The notes beneath the pieces were generated by a model. That model did no database searches and was not told the origin of the DNA. It worked only from the letters and a program-made list of their open reading frames with translations. This document shows, piece by piece, positions 42,995 through 51,672 of a stretch of 64,000 bases of DNA. Location of the stretch: the NCBI GenBank assembly GCA_934728255.1, contig CAKVEC010000002.1:283869-347868 (forward strand), given 5' to 3'. Source of the stretch: an uncultured Bacteroidales bacterium. Lineage in GTDB: Bacteria; Bacteroidota; Bacteroidia; Bacteroidales; Paludibacteraceae. The position numbers were made by a program, and so were the translations under genes. The first letter of the stretch is position 1; each line of letters begins with the position of its first letter.

Positions 42995-44146
42995 ATGCCA
43001 TCAAGCAACTTTATCGACTACGTAAAGATCTACTGCCGCTCGGGTAAGGGCGGCGCAGGAAGTATGCACTTTCACCGTGCGAAGTATCTGCCAAAGGGCG
43101 GTCCGGACGGCGGAGACGGCGGAAGAGGCGGAGACATTATCCTGAAAGGCAACCGCAACCTGTGGACTCTGCTACACCTGAAGTATCAGAAGCACGTGAT
43201 GGCAACCGACGGCGGAAAGGGCGGCGATAGTCGCTCTTTCGGCAAGGACGGTGAGGACAAAATTATCGAAGTGCCTTGCGGAACGGTGGTCTATGACGGC
43301 GATACGGGTGAGTATATATGCGAGGTAAAAGAGCACAATGAGCGTATTGTACTGCTGAAGGGCGGCCGCGGCGGATTAGGCAACTGGCATTTCCGCACGG
43401 CTACCAATCAGGCACCGCGCTACGCCCAACCCGGCGAACCCGCGATAGAGCGCAATGTGATCTTGCAACTGAAAGTGCTTGCCGATGTAGGTCTGGTAGG
43501 TTTCCCGAATGCGGGCAAGTCCACGCTACTGAGCGTGGTATCGGCAGCGAAGCCCGAGATTGCGGACTATCCGTTTACCACGCTGACGCCGCAGTTGGGT
43601 ATTGTGTCGTACAGGGACGGACAATCGTTCTGTATGGCGGATATACCCGGTATCATAGAGGGCGCATCGGAGGGCAAAGGGTTAGGATTGCGTTTCCTAC
43701 GGCATATAGAGCGCAATGCGGTGCTGCTGTTTATGGTACCCGCCACGACGGAGGATATAGAGGCGGAATATAACATTCTGCTCAACGAGTTGGAAAAATA
43801 CAACCCGCAGTTGCTGACCAAGGCACGCATATTGGCTATCAGCAAATGCGACATCGGCGAGAAGCCGGATACGCAAGCCCTTTCCGAAAACTTGGGCATA
43901 CCCGTGGTAGCGATTTCGTCGGTAAGCGGATTAGGTATCAGCGAACTGAAGGATATGCTCTGGACGGAACTGAACAAGGAGCAGAACCAAGTGATTGAGA
44001 TTTCACACTCTCCGATCGATGTGAAGGTGGTTGAGAAAGGCGAGCAACCGCAAGAGGAGGACGACGAACCGAAGACAATCTACCTGAACGAAGTGGAGGA
44101 AGAATGGGATTTGAACAAGTATAAGGGCATCGGTTGGGACGAATAG
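42995..44146 (+). CDS. obgE: Obg/CgtA GTPase
   Basis: A 383-residue Obg GTPase for late 50S subunit assembly. The N-terminal glycine-rich Obg fold is clear (SGKGGAGSMHFHRAKYLPKGGPDGGDGGRGG, split here at family glycines), then GFPNAGKST (G1), DIPGIIEGASEGKGLG (G3) and SKCD (G4, with C for the usual K x D pattern). The acidic C-terminal tail (EEDDEPKTIYLNEVEEEWDL) is typical of Bacteroidota members. Confidence 0.96.
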   Translation: MPSSNFIDYVKIYCRSGKGGAGSMHFHRAKYLPKGGPDGGDGGRGGDIILKGNRNLWTLLHLKYQKHVMATDGGKGGDSRSFGKDGEDKIIEVPCGTVVYDGDTGEYICEVKEHNERIVLLKGGRGGLGNWHFRTATNQAPRYAQPGEPAIERNVILQLKVLADVGLVGFPNAGKSTLLSVVSAAKPEIADYPFTTLTPQLGIVSYRDGQSFCMADIPGIIEGASEGKGLGLRFLRHIERNAVLLFMVPATTEDIEAEYNILLNELEKYNPQLLTKARILAISKCDIGEKPDTQALSENLGIPVVAISSVSGLGISELKDMLWTELNKEQNQVIEISHSPIDVKVVEKGEQPQEEDDEPKTIYLNEVEEEWDLNKYKGIGWDE

Positions 44147-44211
44147 AGACCGCTCCCGTTGGTCGCTGCCAGAGGTTAGACCGCCTACGGCTGTTAGAGG
44201 TTAGAAGTTAG

Positions 44212-45981
44212 ATGAGTACGTATGATCGGGTCATAGAATGGCGGGAACGCCACATAAGCGAGAAGCAATTGGTATTGCTTCTCAGTTTCTTTGTGGGCTG
44301 TTTTTCGGCTTTGGCGGCGATCATCCTGAAGACCTTCATCCATTTTATACAATGGTTCATCGAGGAACACCTGATTGCCGGTGAACACACATGGTGGTAT
44401 CTTATCTGCCCGATGATCGGTATCACGCTGTCGGCATTGTTTGTGCGCTACATTGTAAAAGACGACATATCGCACGGTATCACAAAGATCCTGTATGCCA
44501 TCTCGCAGCGCAAATCGATCATCAAAGCCCACAATATGTGGACCTCAATTGTAGGGTCGGGCTTGACGATTGGTTTCGGCGGATCGGTCGGCGCAGAGGC
44601 ACCGATTGTGCTGACGGGTGCCGCCATAGGCTCGAACCTCGCCAAGGCGTTCCGCTTGGAGCAGAAGACGATGATGCTGATGATCGGCTGCGGTGCAGCC
44701 GGGGCGATAGGCGGGATATTCAAAGCGCCTATTGCGGGGTTGGTCTTTACGCTGGAGGTACTGATGATGGACCTGACGATGGCATCGGTGGCACCGCTAT
44801 TGATTTCGTCGGTAACAGCGACGGCTATTTCGTATATCGCGACCGGTTCGACGCCGATGTTCCCACTGAACACCTACGAGGCATTCCATATATCGAACAT
44901 TCCGTGGTACCTGATCTTGGGTATTGCGTGCGGATTGGTATCGCTCTATTTCACGCGCGGGATGAACCGTCTGGAGCAATGGATGAAGCACAAAGTGCAG
45001 GATTTCCGGTTGAAAATTGCGGTAGGCGGTATTACGTTGGGTGTGCTGATATTTCTTTTCCCTCCACTATATGGCGAGGGATACGGTGTGATCACCCAAC
45101 TGATCAACGGCGACTCGCTGTCGGCATTGGAAAATAGCCCGTTTGCCCGTTTAGGCACAGCGACATGGGTGGTTGTGGGGTATTTTGTGCTGGTTATTGC
45201 TTTTAAGATTGTTGCCTCGGTGGCTACCAACGGCGGTGGCGGTGTGGGCGGTATCTTCGCCCCCTCGCTGTTTATGGGGTCGTTAGTGGGGTTTGTTACG
45301 GCGCGGCTGCTGAACCTGCTCGGATTGGGCGTACCCGAGACTAATTTTGCATTGGTGGGTATGTCGGGACTGATGTCCGGCGTTATGCATGCGCCGCTGA
45401 CGGGTATATTCCTAATTGCCGAACTGACAGGCGGGTATCACCTGTTTATGCCGCTGATGATTGTGTCGGTGGTGTCGTACCTGACCATCAAACTCTTTGA
45501 GCCGCATAGTCTGTATGCTATGCGTTTGGCACAAAAAGGCGAACTGCTGACTCACAACAAAGACCGCAATGTGCTGACGCTCTTGAAGATGGAGAATGTG
45601 CTGGAGACCGACCTGACTACCGTATTCCCCGAGATGACGTTAGGTGAATTGGTGAAAGTGATTGCCGACAGCCACCGGAACATTTTCCCTGTAATAGACC
45701 ACGAAGGACACCTGAAAGGCGTACTGCTATTGGATGAGGTGCGCAACATTATGTTCCAACCGCGGCTATACAAGCGTTTTACGGTGGGGCAACTGATGAC
45801 CTCGCCCGAGGCGATACTGACGTTTGATATGCCGATGGAGAAAGTGATGGAGACGTTTGAGGACACAGGGGCGTGGAATCTGCCCGTGGTGGACAGCGAA
45901 CGGCGTTACCTCGGTTTTGTCTCCAAATCCAAGATATTCAACTCCTACAGGCACGTATTAGTGCATTTTTCGGAGGAATAG
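44212..45981 (+). CDS. CLC chloride channel/transporter with two CBS domains
   Basis: A 589-residue CLC protein. Gating glutamate Glu129 is in GSVGAEAPIV, the chloride-site motif GGIFAPSLF is around residue 345, and two CBS domains fill the last 130 residues (from about MENVLETDLTTVFPEMTL). At the internal proton site of exchangers the sequence is LEV (Glu182, Val183), so the second glutamate (Glu203 in E. coli CLC-ec1) is a valine, as in channel-type CLCs. The usual GSGIP chloride motif is replaced by SHGI. It may therefore conduct as a channel, but that is inference. Confidence 0.9.
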   Translation: MSTYDRVIEWRERHISEKQLVLLLSFFVGCFSALAAIILKTFIHFIQWFIEEHLIAGEHTWWYLICPMIGITLSALFVRYIVKDDISHGITKILYAISQRKSIIKAHNMWTSIVGSGLTIGFGGSVGAEAPIVLTGAAIGSNLAKAFRLEQKTMMLMIGCGAAGAIGGIFKAPIAGLVFTLEVLMMDLTMASVAPLLISSVTATAISYIATGSTPMFPLNTYEAFHISNIPWYLILGIACGLVSLYFTRGMNRLEQWMKHKVQDFRLKIAVGGITLGVLIFLFPPLYGEGYGVITQLINGDSLSALENSPFARLGTATWVVVGYFVLVIAFKIVASVATNGGGGVGGIFAPSLFMGSLVGFVTARLLNLLGLGVPETNFALVGMSGLMSGVMHAPLTGIFLIAELTGGYHLFMPLMIVSVVSYLTIKLFEPHSLYAMRLAQKGELLTHNKDRNVLTLLKMENVLETDLTTVFPEMTLGELVKVIADSHRNIFPVIDHEGHLKGVLLLDEVRNIMFQPRLYKRFTVGQLMTSPEAILTFDMPMEKVMETFEDTGAWNLPVVDSERRYLGFVSKSKIFNSYRHVLVHFSEE

Positions 45982-46011
45982 ATATTATAGAAAGATAGAA
46001 TGATAGAAAAA

Positions 46012-46042
46012 AGAGAATGTCTGTATTTGTCAGGCAGTCTCT
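46012..46042. terminator. Bidirectional terminator, CLC and RluD-type genes
   Basis: 12-base stem with one mismatch and one wobble (46012-46023 with 46031-46042), T-run on both strands. It resembles the terminators at 23885 and 57326. Confidence 0.8.
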
Positions 46043-46050
46043 TTTTATTA

Positions 46051-47115
46051 TTAGCATAGGGTGTTCGGTTCGTAATGACGCCATTTATCGATGAGGGCGG
46101 TCATATCTTCAGGCCATTGGCTGTCGAAGAACATCCGTTCGCCGGTACGCGGGTGGGTAAAGCCGAGGGTTTTAGCGTGGAGTACCTGCCGCGGACAGAG
46201 GGCAAAACAGTTCTGTATGTATTGGCGATACTTCTGCGTGCGCAGGCCTTTGAGTATCTCCATACCGCCGTATTTCTCGTCGGCAAACAGCGGATGCCCG
46301 ATATGTTTCATATGAACACGGATTTGGTGGGTACGCCCGGTTTCGAGGCGACATTCGACCAGCGTTACATAGGGGTAACGCTCCAAGACCCGCCAATGGG
46401 TGATTGCCTCTTTGGCATTGGGGTTCTCCTCCAAGTCCCACACCTTGTATATGGTGCGGTCGCGGTTGTCGCGTGCCAATGCCCCGACGACAGTGCCGCT
46501 ATCCTCTGCAAACGTCCCCCACACGAGAGCATTGTAGGTGCGCTCGGTAGTATGGTCGAAGAATTGGCGTGCGAGGTTGGCTTTTGCCTCGGGAGTTTTG
46601 GCAATAAGTAGCAATCCGCTGGTATCCTTGTCGATACGATGTACCAGACCGATATTCGGGTCGTTGATATCCAGAGGCTGCGAATGACGGGCTTTGCTTT
46701 GCTCTTGGAAATAGAATGCCAGAGCATTGAGCAGAGTATGCTCATAGTTGCCGTGCCCCGGATGGACGACCAGCCCTGCGGGCTTATTGATCACAAGGAC
46801 ATCATCGTCCTCGTACACGACAGTGACGGGGATATTCTCAGGATAGATGGTATAGTCGTGCGGCTCATGGTCGAGGAGAACCTGAACAATATCCAGCGGC
46901 TTGACCTTATGATTGGAGGCTACTGCTTTGCCATTGACCCATACATTACCCGCATCCGCCGCATTCTGTATGCGATTGCGCGAAGTACCCGCCATGTGTT
47001 CGCTCAGATACTTGTCCACCCGCTGTGGGGTCTGCCCTTTGTCCACCTGACAACGCCAGCGCTCAAAGATCTCCTCTTCGTCTTCGGGAGAAGCGGTATA
47101 TAGTTGCTCTGCCAT
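46051..47115 (-). CDS. RluA/RluD-family 23S rRNA pseudouridine synthase
   Basis: Start at ATG 47115 (354 residues); a TTG at 47130 is an alternative. An S4 RNA-binding domain (about residues 25-85: RVDKYLSEHMAGTSRNRIQNAADAGNVWVNGK) is followed by the synthase domain with catalytic Asp in GLVHRIDKDTSGLLL, LETGRTHQIRVHMKHIGHPLFAD, and LHAKTLGFTHPRT. It modifies uridines in helix 69 of 23S rRNA if it is the RluD type. It lies directly downstream of the PASTA gene, a pairing common in Bacteroidota. Confidence 0.92.
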   Translation of the reverse strand: MAEQLYTASPEDEEEIFERWRCQVDKGQTPQRVDKYLSEHMAGTSRNRIQNAADAGNVWVNGKAVASNHKVKPLDIVQVLLDHEPHDYTIYPENIPVTVVYEDDDVLVINKPAGLVVHPGHGNYEHTLLNALAFYFQEQSKARHSQPLDINDPNIGLVHRIDKDTSGLLLIAKTPEAKANLARQFFDHTTERTYNALVWGTFAEDSGTVVGALARDNRDRTIYKVWDLEENPNAKEAITHWRVLERYPYVTLVECRLETGRTHQIRVHMKHIGHPLFADEKYGGMEILKGLRTQKYRQYIQNCFALCPRQVLHAKTLGFTHPRTGERMFFDSQWPEDMTALIDKWRHYEPNTLC

Positions 47116-47134
47116 GTCTATAGAAACCAATTGA

Positions 47135-47956
47135 TTAGAAGAAATCTTCCTCGTTCTCTTGCCCCGAGGTGGTAAGTGCTTTCTCCATATTGGTAGAGAG
47201 TTTCAAATCCACCATAGAGCCTTCCAACAATTGTTCTCCGGAAGCAGGATTTTGGGAATAGACCACTGATTCGGTATTAGTTTCAGCCTCCCGGGTATCA
47301 TATTCGACGACTCCAATGGTAAGGCGTTGAGAGAGCAGCAACGATCGGGCATTGGTTAATGTAAGCCCCACGACATTGGGTACAGATACCATTTCCGTAC
47401 CTTTCCCGAAACCGATGACCAAAGTAACCGTACTGCCCTCGTCGATGCGTTCTCCGGGCTGCAGGGTACGTCCGTCCAGTTTCACATCCAGCACCAGATC
47501 TTTGTATTCAGACGGCTCATATTCATATTGGTCACTTACTTTGATGCCCATAGAGCGGAGCGATGCTTCCGCCTGACGATAACTCATATCGTGCAGATCA
47601 GGTACCGGTATCTGGCGACGACAACGTGCATTCACCACCACATAAAGGGTTCTGTTCTTCTTGGCATGGCTGCCAGCCGGCGGGGTCTGCTCCACAATAG
47701 TACCGAGAGGGACGGTATTGGAGAAAGTGGAGTCAGTTACTTGCAATTCCAACCCAACCGCTTCTACTTGCGGTTGTGCTTCCTCTATGTACATCCCGAC
47801 TACATTTGGCACCTGGATTTCCACCCCATGTTCTGTATAGTGTCGCAGCCAAAAATAGAGACCGGTGAGGAGAATAACCACTATCAAAATGGCTAATAGT
47901 ATGTTTTTTAAGACGAAAAGAGTCGATTTTGATGTAAAAAATCCCTTAATATCCAT
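47135..47956 (-). CDS. PASTA-domain membrane protein
   Basis: A 273-residue protein with a single membrane segment (about residues 16-36) and three PASTA domains outside: IQVPNVVGMYIEEAQPQV, IPVPDLHDMSYRQAEASL and VSVPNVVGLTLTNARSLL, each of about 65 residues. There is no kinase domain, unlike the PASTA kinases of Gram-positives. It probably binds peptidoglycan fragments. The C-terminus is acidic (TTSGQENEEDFF). It shares a divergent promoter region with the small lipoprotein gene. Confidence 0.88.
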   Translation of the reverse strand: MDIKGFFTSKSTLFVLKNILLAILIVVILLTGLYFWLRHYTEHGVEIQVPNVVGMYIEEAQPQVEAVGLELQVTDSTFSNTVPLGTIVEQTPPAGSHAKKNRTLYVVVNARCRRQIPVPDLHDMSYRQAEASLRSMGIKVSDQYEYEPSEYKDLVLDVKLDGRTLQPGERIDEGSTVTLVIGFGKGTEMVSVPNVVGLTLTNARSLLLSQRLTIGVVEYDTREAETNTESVVYSQNPASGEQLLEGSMVDLKLSTNMEKALTTSGQENEEDFF

Positions 47957-47976
47957 AAAATGTGATGATTATTGTG

Positions 47977-48007
47977 CAAAATTACATTTTTTTTTGGATA
48001 TGTGCAA
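47977..48007 (-). promoter_or_regulatory. Promoter of the PASTA-RluD operon
   Basis: Minus strand: TTG (48007-48005), 20 bases, TAATTTTG (47984-47977). It interleaves with the plus-strand promoter. Confidence 0.75.
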
Positions 48008-48024
48008 AAAACGTACTAATTTTG
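47994..48024 (+). promoter_or_regulatory. Promoter of the small lipoprotein gene
   Basis: TTG at 47994-47996, 20 bases, TAATTTTG at 48017-48024. The two -7 boxes of this divergent pair start 40 bases apart. Confidence 0.75.
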
Positions 48025-48077
48025 CACCCGATTTTCGAAATAACTCGGAGATCTAACTTATTTAATGCATTAAGGTT

Positions 48078-48278
48078 ATGAAGAAAGTTCTTCTTATCGC
48101 TGCTGTTGCGCTGTGCGCAATGAGTTGCGGCAACAAAAACGCAAAATGCTGCGAAGGTTCTTGCTGTGATTCTACCGCTGCTGCTACTGAGGAAGTAGTT
48201 GTAGTAGAGGAGGATACCACCGCTGCTGACAGCGCAGTTGTTGCTGAGGAAGTTGTAGAAGAGACAGTGGCTGAGTAA
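48078..48278 (+). CDS. Small acidic lipoprotein
   Basis: 66 residues: signal peptide with lipobox AMSC (Cys17), a Cys-rich stretch (CGNKNAKCCEGSCCDS) and a Val/Glu-rich acidic tail (EEVVVVEEDTTAADSAVVAEEVVEE). Likely a short abundant lipoprotein tethered to the outer membrane. The cysteines after position 17 could bind a metal or form disulfides. Unknown function. It has its own promoter and terminator. Confidence 0.75.
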   Translation: MKKVLLIAAVALCAMSCGNKNAKCCEGSCCDSTAAATEEVVVVEEDTTAADSAVVAEEVVEETVAE

Positions 48279-48304
48279 TTCGGTTTGTCTTAAGGTACAA
48301 CGAC

Positions 48305-48336
48305 AAAAGGCTGTTGACATAAGTCAGCGGCTTTTT
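48305..48336 (+). terminator. Terminator of the small lipoprotein gene
   Basis: 14-base stem with several wobbles: AAAAGGCTGTTGAC and GTCAGCGGCTTTTT, ATAA loop, followed by further Ts. Confidence 0.75.
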
Positions 48337-48395
48337 TTGTATATGTATGCCTGCCAACTGCAGAGTAAACTCCAAGCATCCGACAATCATCCTGT

Positions 48396-48440
48396 ATCCT
48401 ATAACGAATCACCTACTAATCACCTACTAATCACCTACTC
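48396..48440. repeat. AATCACC array at 11-base spacing with ATCCTATAACG lead
   Basis: ATCACCTACT occurs at 48408, 48419 and 48430. The lead TCCTATAACGAATCA is shared with the array at 60668. Confidence 0.65.
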
Positions 48441-48468
48441 TTGTTAGTACCACGATACAGAAAAGAAA

Positions 48469-48499
48469 AGCGGTTGTCCTACAGATGCAGGCAACCGCT
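48469..48499 (-). terminator. Terminator of the Dabb gene
   Basis: AGCGGTTG/CAACCGCT stem with an inner CCT/AGG extension; TTTTCTTTTC follows on the minus strand. Confidence 0.75.
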
Positions 48500-48535
48500 T
48501 TTGCGTATATTTAACGTGAGTTTATTCTACGAGGA

Positions 48536-48841
48536 TTAGAACTCGTAGTCCACGGCGGCACGGGCGGAGCGGCATTTGGCGATATAGCCGGCCACTTTGA
48601 GGTGCTCGGGGTGGTTTTGGTAGGTATCCACGTCTTCCCACGTGCGGAACTCGCAGATAAGACAGATGTCGTAGTCGGTTTTCTTGGCGTTGGGGATATT
48701 GATACCCACTTCCTCGCTGACCAACACATCCACTTTGTCGCGCAGAGACAGCAAGCCGTCTTTGATAATCTGCGCATTTTCCTGTTTGGTATGACCTTCC
48801 GCCTCATCCAACAGACGGAAGAAAACGATATGCTTTATCAT
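48536..48841 (-). CDS. Dabb (stress-responsive alpha/beta barrel) protein
   Basis: A 101-residue cytoplasmic protein of the Dabb family: MIKHIVFFRLLDEAEG at the N-terminus, ICLICEFRTWEDVDTYQNHPEHLKVAGYI in the middle. The fold is a dimeric alpha+beta barrel. Bacterial members have unclear roles; some are oxygenase-like. Neighbours give no clue. Confidence 0.88.
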   Translation of the reverse strand: MIKHIVFFRLLDEAEGHTKQENAQIIKDGLLSLRDKVDVLVSEEVGINIPNAKKTDYDICLICEFRTWEDVDTYQNHPEHLKVAGYIAKCRSARAAVDYEF

Positions 48842-48995
48842 AGGAACAATGAATTTTGAACAAAGAACAAAGAACTTTTTTTTGACAATGAACGTGGAAC
48901 AATGAACAAAGAACCCAAATGTATTGTATGGTTCACACCCTTACTAATCCATTCTTTGTTCTTTGTTCATTGTCTATCGTTCATTGTCCGAAAAA
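48842..48995. repeat. Spacer built from GAACAATGAACAAAG words and their inverse
   Basis: The minus-to-plus region contains AACAAAGAAC and ACAATGAAC words several times at 48847-48912, then their complement (GTTCTTTGTTCATTG) at 48957-48988, so it can fold back on itself. Confidence 0.6.
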
Positions 48996-51011
48996 TTACC
49001 AGATTGATACTCGGTTTTCGGGGGCTACATAGAGCGGAGACTCGGGGGTAACGTTCCATGCCTCATACCATGCAGCGATGTGCGGGAGGGCACCATTGAC
49101 ACGCCAGCGGCCGAGTGAGTGGGGGTCGGACTTGGTGCGGTTGAGGATTTCTTCGGGGCGGATATTGCCAGCCCACACATTGGCGTAGGCGAGGAAGAAA
49201 CGCTGCTCGGGGGTAAAGCCGTCGCGCGTTTTGAGACGCTCCGAAGCGGGTTTGGCAGCCTCGTTCTCTTTGAAAGCCTGGAAAGCCACCTGCAATCCGC
49301 CGTGGTCAGCAATGTTCTCGCCGAGGGTAAACTCTCCGTTGCCATAGACACCCGGAGCGACCTCAATGTGGCTGAAGAAATCTGCCATCACTTTGGTGCG
49401 TGCATCGAAACGTGCTTTGTCTTCTGCCGTCCACCAGTTGTTGAGGTTACCATCCTTGTCGAACTGGCAGCCTTGGTCGTCGAAGCCGTGGGTCATCTCG
49501 TGTCCGATAACGACACCGATAGCACCATAGTTGAACGCGTCATCCGCCGACATATCAAAGAACGGATACTGGAGAATACCTGCGGGGAAGCAAATCTCGT
49601 TGCTGGAGGGGTTGTAGTAGGCATTGACGGTTTGCGGAGTCATATACCATTTGGTCTTGTCCACGGGTTTGCCGAGGTAACTGAGACTATATTCCTGCTC
49701 GAACTTGGCAGCACGCTGCAGGTTGGCATAATAGGGCAGCGCCGGATCGATGTCGAGGGCGGTATAGTCGCGCCATGTGTCGGGATAGCCGATCTTGATG
49801 GTGAAAGCATTGAGTTTCTCGATAGCCTTGGCTTTGGTCTCGTCGGACATCCACTCAAGGTTTTGGATACGCTCGCCAAGGGCTTTCTGAAGGTTCTTGA
49901 CCAGTGCCAGCATACGCTCTTTGTTCTCCTCGGGGAAGTATTTCTTGACGTACATCTGTCCGACCGCCTCGCCGAGGGTACCGTTGACGATACCTACCGA
50001 GCGTTTCCAGAGCGGACTCGGTTCCTCACGTCCCGACATCACTTTGCCGTAGAAATTGAAGTTTTCCGCATAGATCTCCGAGGTCAGATAACTTGCGCAG
50101 CCGTCGATAGCCTGCCACGTAAAGAGCGTTTTGAGGTCTTCGAGCGGTTCGTCAGCCAACATTTTGCCTGCCTCCTGCAGGTGGCGCACCTGTCCGACAC
50201 TCAGGCTGTCGGGGGCGATGTTCATAGCACCAAAGAAGGTTTTCCAATCCACTTGCGGCACCAGTTCCTGCAACTCGGCAACGGACATCTTGTTGTAGTT
50301 GGCTTGCGGGTCGCGGAGTTCGACGTTATTGAAAGCGGCACCTGCCAGACGGGTCTCGAGACGGAGCACTGTCTCGGCTTTAGCCTCAGCGTCCGCATAG
50401 CCGAAGAGCGAGAACATACGTGCCACGTGCGCACGGTACTCGTTACGGATACGGGTGGTAGCCTCGTCGGTATCGAAATAGTACTCTTTCTCGCCGAGGG
50501 CAAAACCGCCCTGGCACTCGTTGAGGATATTCATACTGGAGTTCATGGCATCTGCATCCACGTACATTCCCCAGATACCGTATTCCATAGCCTTACCGAG
50601 CCGTTCGCTCAGTTGGCTTCGGTCGGAGATGGCAGCGATTTCATCGAGAGTGGGTTGGATAGGGGCGATGCCCTCCCCGTCGCGGCGGGCGGTATCCATA
50701 GCCATATTGTAGATATCGCCTATCTTCTGCTCGATAGTGCCGTGGGCGTGCTTCCCGGCTGCGATGTCTTGGATAAGACCGTTGACCTGCTCCAGGTTGT
50801 TGAGCGCGAGTTTGTCGAAACTGCCGAAACGGCTGTACTCGGGTGTGAGCGGGTTGTTTTTCATCCAACCGCCACACGCAAAATCGTAGAAATCATTCTG
50901 AGCAACGACCGTAGTGTCGAGGTTTTCCGAATGGATTCCCGTTGTCTGTTGTTTGGTGCATGCTGTAGTCATAAGTGTGATTGCTGCAAGCGAAAAAACG
51001 ATTTTTTTCAT
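48996..51011 (-). CDS. M13 family metallopeptidase (PepO/neprilysin-like), lipoprotein
   Basis: Start at 51011 gives lipoprotein signal MKKIVFSLAAITLMTTAC with Cys18; the longer frame from 51068 runs through the promoter. The 671-residue product has HEMTHGF near residue 503 and ENIADHGGLQVAF about 60 residues later (glutamate third ligand). An N-terminal DDFYDFACGGWMKNNPLTPEYSRFGSF-like segment is characteristic of M13. It cleaves peptides in the periplasm or outside. Some members process or degrade host peptides, not shown here. Confidence 0.92.
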   Translation of the reverse strand: MKKIVFSLAAITLMTTACTKQQTTGIHSENLDTTVVAQNDFYDFACGGWMKNNPLTPEYSRFGSFDKLALNNLEQVNGLIQDIAAGKHAHGTIEQKIGDIYNMAMDTARRDGEGIAPIQPTLDEIAAISDRSQLSERLGKAMEYGIWGMYVDADAMNSSMNILNECQGGFALGEKEYYFDTDEATTRIRNEYRAHVARMFSLFGYADAEAKAETVLRLETRLAGAAFNNVELRDPQANYNKMSVAELQELVPQVDWKTFFGAMNIAPDSLSVGQVRHLQEAGKMLADEPLEDLKTLFTWQAIDGCASYLTSEIYAENFNFYGKVMSGREEPSPLWKRSVGIVNGTLGEAVGQMYVKKYFPEENKERMLALVKNLQKALGERIQNLEWMSDETKAKAIEKLNAFTIKIGYPDTWRDYTALDIDPALPYYANLQRAAKFEQEYSLSYLGKPVDKTKWYMTPQTVNAYYNPSSNEICFPAGILQYPFFDMSADDAFNYGAIGVVIGHEMTHGFDDQGCQFDKDGNLNNWWTAEDKARFDARTKVMADFFSHIEVAPGVYGNGEFTLGENIADHGGLQVAFQAFKENEAAKPASERLKTRDGFTPEQRFFLAYANVWAGNIRPEEILNRTKSDPHSLGRWRVNGALPHIAAWYEAWNVTPESPLYVAPENRVSIW

Positions 51012-51045
51012 ATGGTTACTTAACATTATGTATTCAAATTGCCCG

Positions 51046-51077
51046 CAAAAGTACTCATTTTCTTGCACGTATGCAAA
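51046..51077 (-). promoter_or_regulatory. Promoter of the M13 peptidase gene
   Basis: Minus strand TTTG (51077-51074), 20 bases, TACTTTTG (51053-51046). Confidence 0.8.
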
Positions 51078-51093
51078 TTATTTCGTACCTTTG
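51063..51093 (+). promoter_or_regulatory. Promoter of yhcH-glgB-trx-nagB genes
   Basis: TTG at 51063-51065, 20 bases, TACCTTTG at 51086-51093. The -7 boxes of the divergent pair start 40 bases apart, the same as at 47977/48017. Confidence 0.8.
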
Positions 51094-51156
51094 CGGCAAT
51101 TTAACCTCATATTTATTTATGGGTTCTCTGACAGACTACTAATCAAACAAACTAAT

Positions 51157-51612
51157 ATGATTCTTGACAAATTGGAAAACGCTGACTGGTATTTTGACAG
51201 CGTTCCGGGCTTTGCCCAATTTATGAAGTTCTTTAACGCAAACGACCTTGAGGAGATGCCTGCCTGCAAGATTCATCTGGACGGCAACGACCTGTATGTA
51301 AATATCCTCGATTTCAACGGCAAAGACGAAGAGAACTGCCGCATGGAGGCACACAAAGACTATATCGATATTCAGATTCCGCTGACCGATGACGAGGTTA
51401 TGGGTTGGAAATCATTGGCAGACTGCCAGGAGTTAACGCAAGAGTACGATGAGGGCAAGGATGTGGAGTTTTATGCCGACAAGGCTACGGCACAGTTTGT
51501 GGTGCCGGCAGGGCATTTTGCCGTATTCTTCCCGTCCGATGTACACCAGCCGGGCATTGCACCGGGCAAGCATTACCGAAAAATAATCGTTAAAACCAAA
51601 GCAAACGTCTAA
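51157..51612 (+). CDS. YhcH/YjgK/YiaL family (DUF386) protein
   Basis: A 151-residue cupin-like protein: MILDKLENADWYFDSVPGFAQFMKFF, then HKDYIDIQIPLTDDEVMGW, and FPSDVHQPGIAPGKHYRKIIVK with the family histidines. DUF386 members are associated with sugar acid and sialic-acid metabolism (YhcH/NanQ acts as an anomerase). nagB lies downstream, which fits amino-sugar metabolism, but the glgB gene between them weakens that link. The ATG at 51157 is the first one consistent with homologues; an upstream frame from 50914 is a shadow. Confidence 0.88.
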   Translation: MILDKLENADWYFDSVPGFAQFMKFFNANDLEEMPACKIHLDGNDLYVNILDFNGKDEENCRMEAHKDYIDIQIPLTDDEVMGWKSLADCQELTQEYDEGKDVEFYADKATAQFVVPAGHFAVFFPSDVHQPGIAPGKHYRKIIVKTKANV

Positions 51613-51672
51613 TTCTATGCAGACCGCAGGCACTATGTGCATTTGCGGTCTGTTTGTCTTATTGTACGAGAT

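Noticed and set aside
49119..51023. 634-codon open frame on the plus strand opposite the M13 peptidase gene
   Set aside because: It lies entirely antisense to a protein with clear M13 motifs, and its translation shows no recognisable domain. Long antisense frames are expected from the codon bias here.
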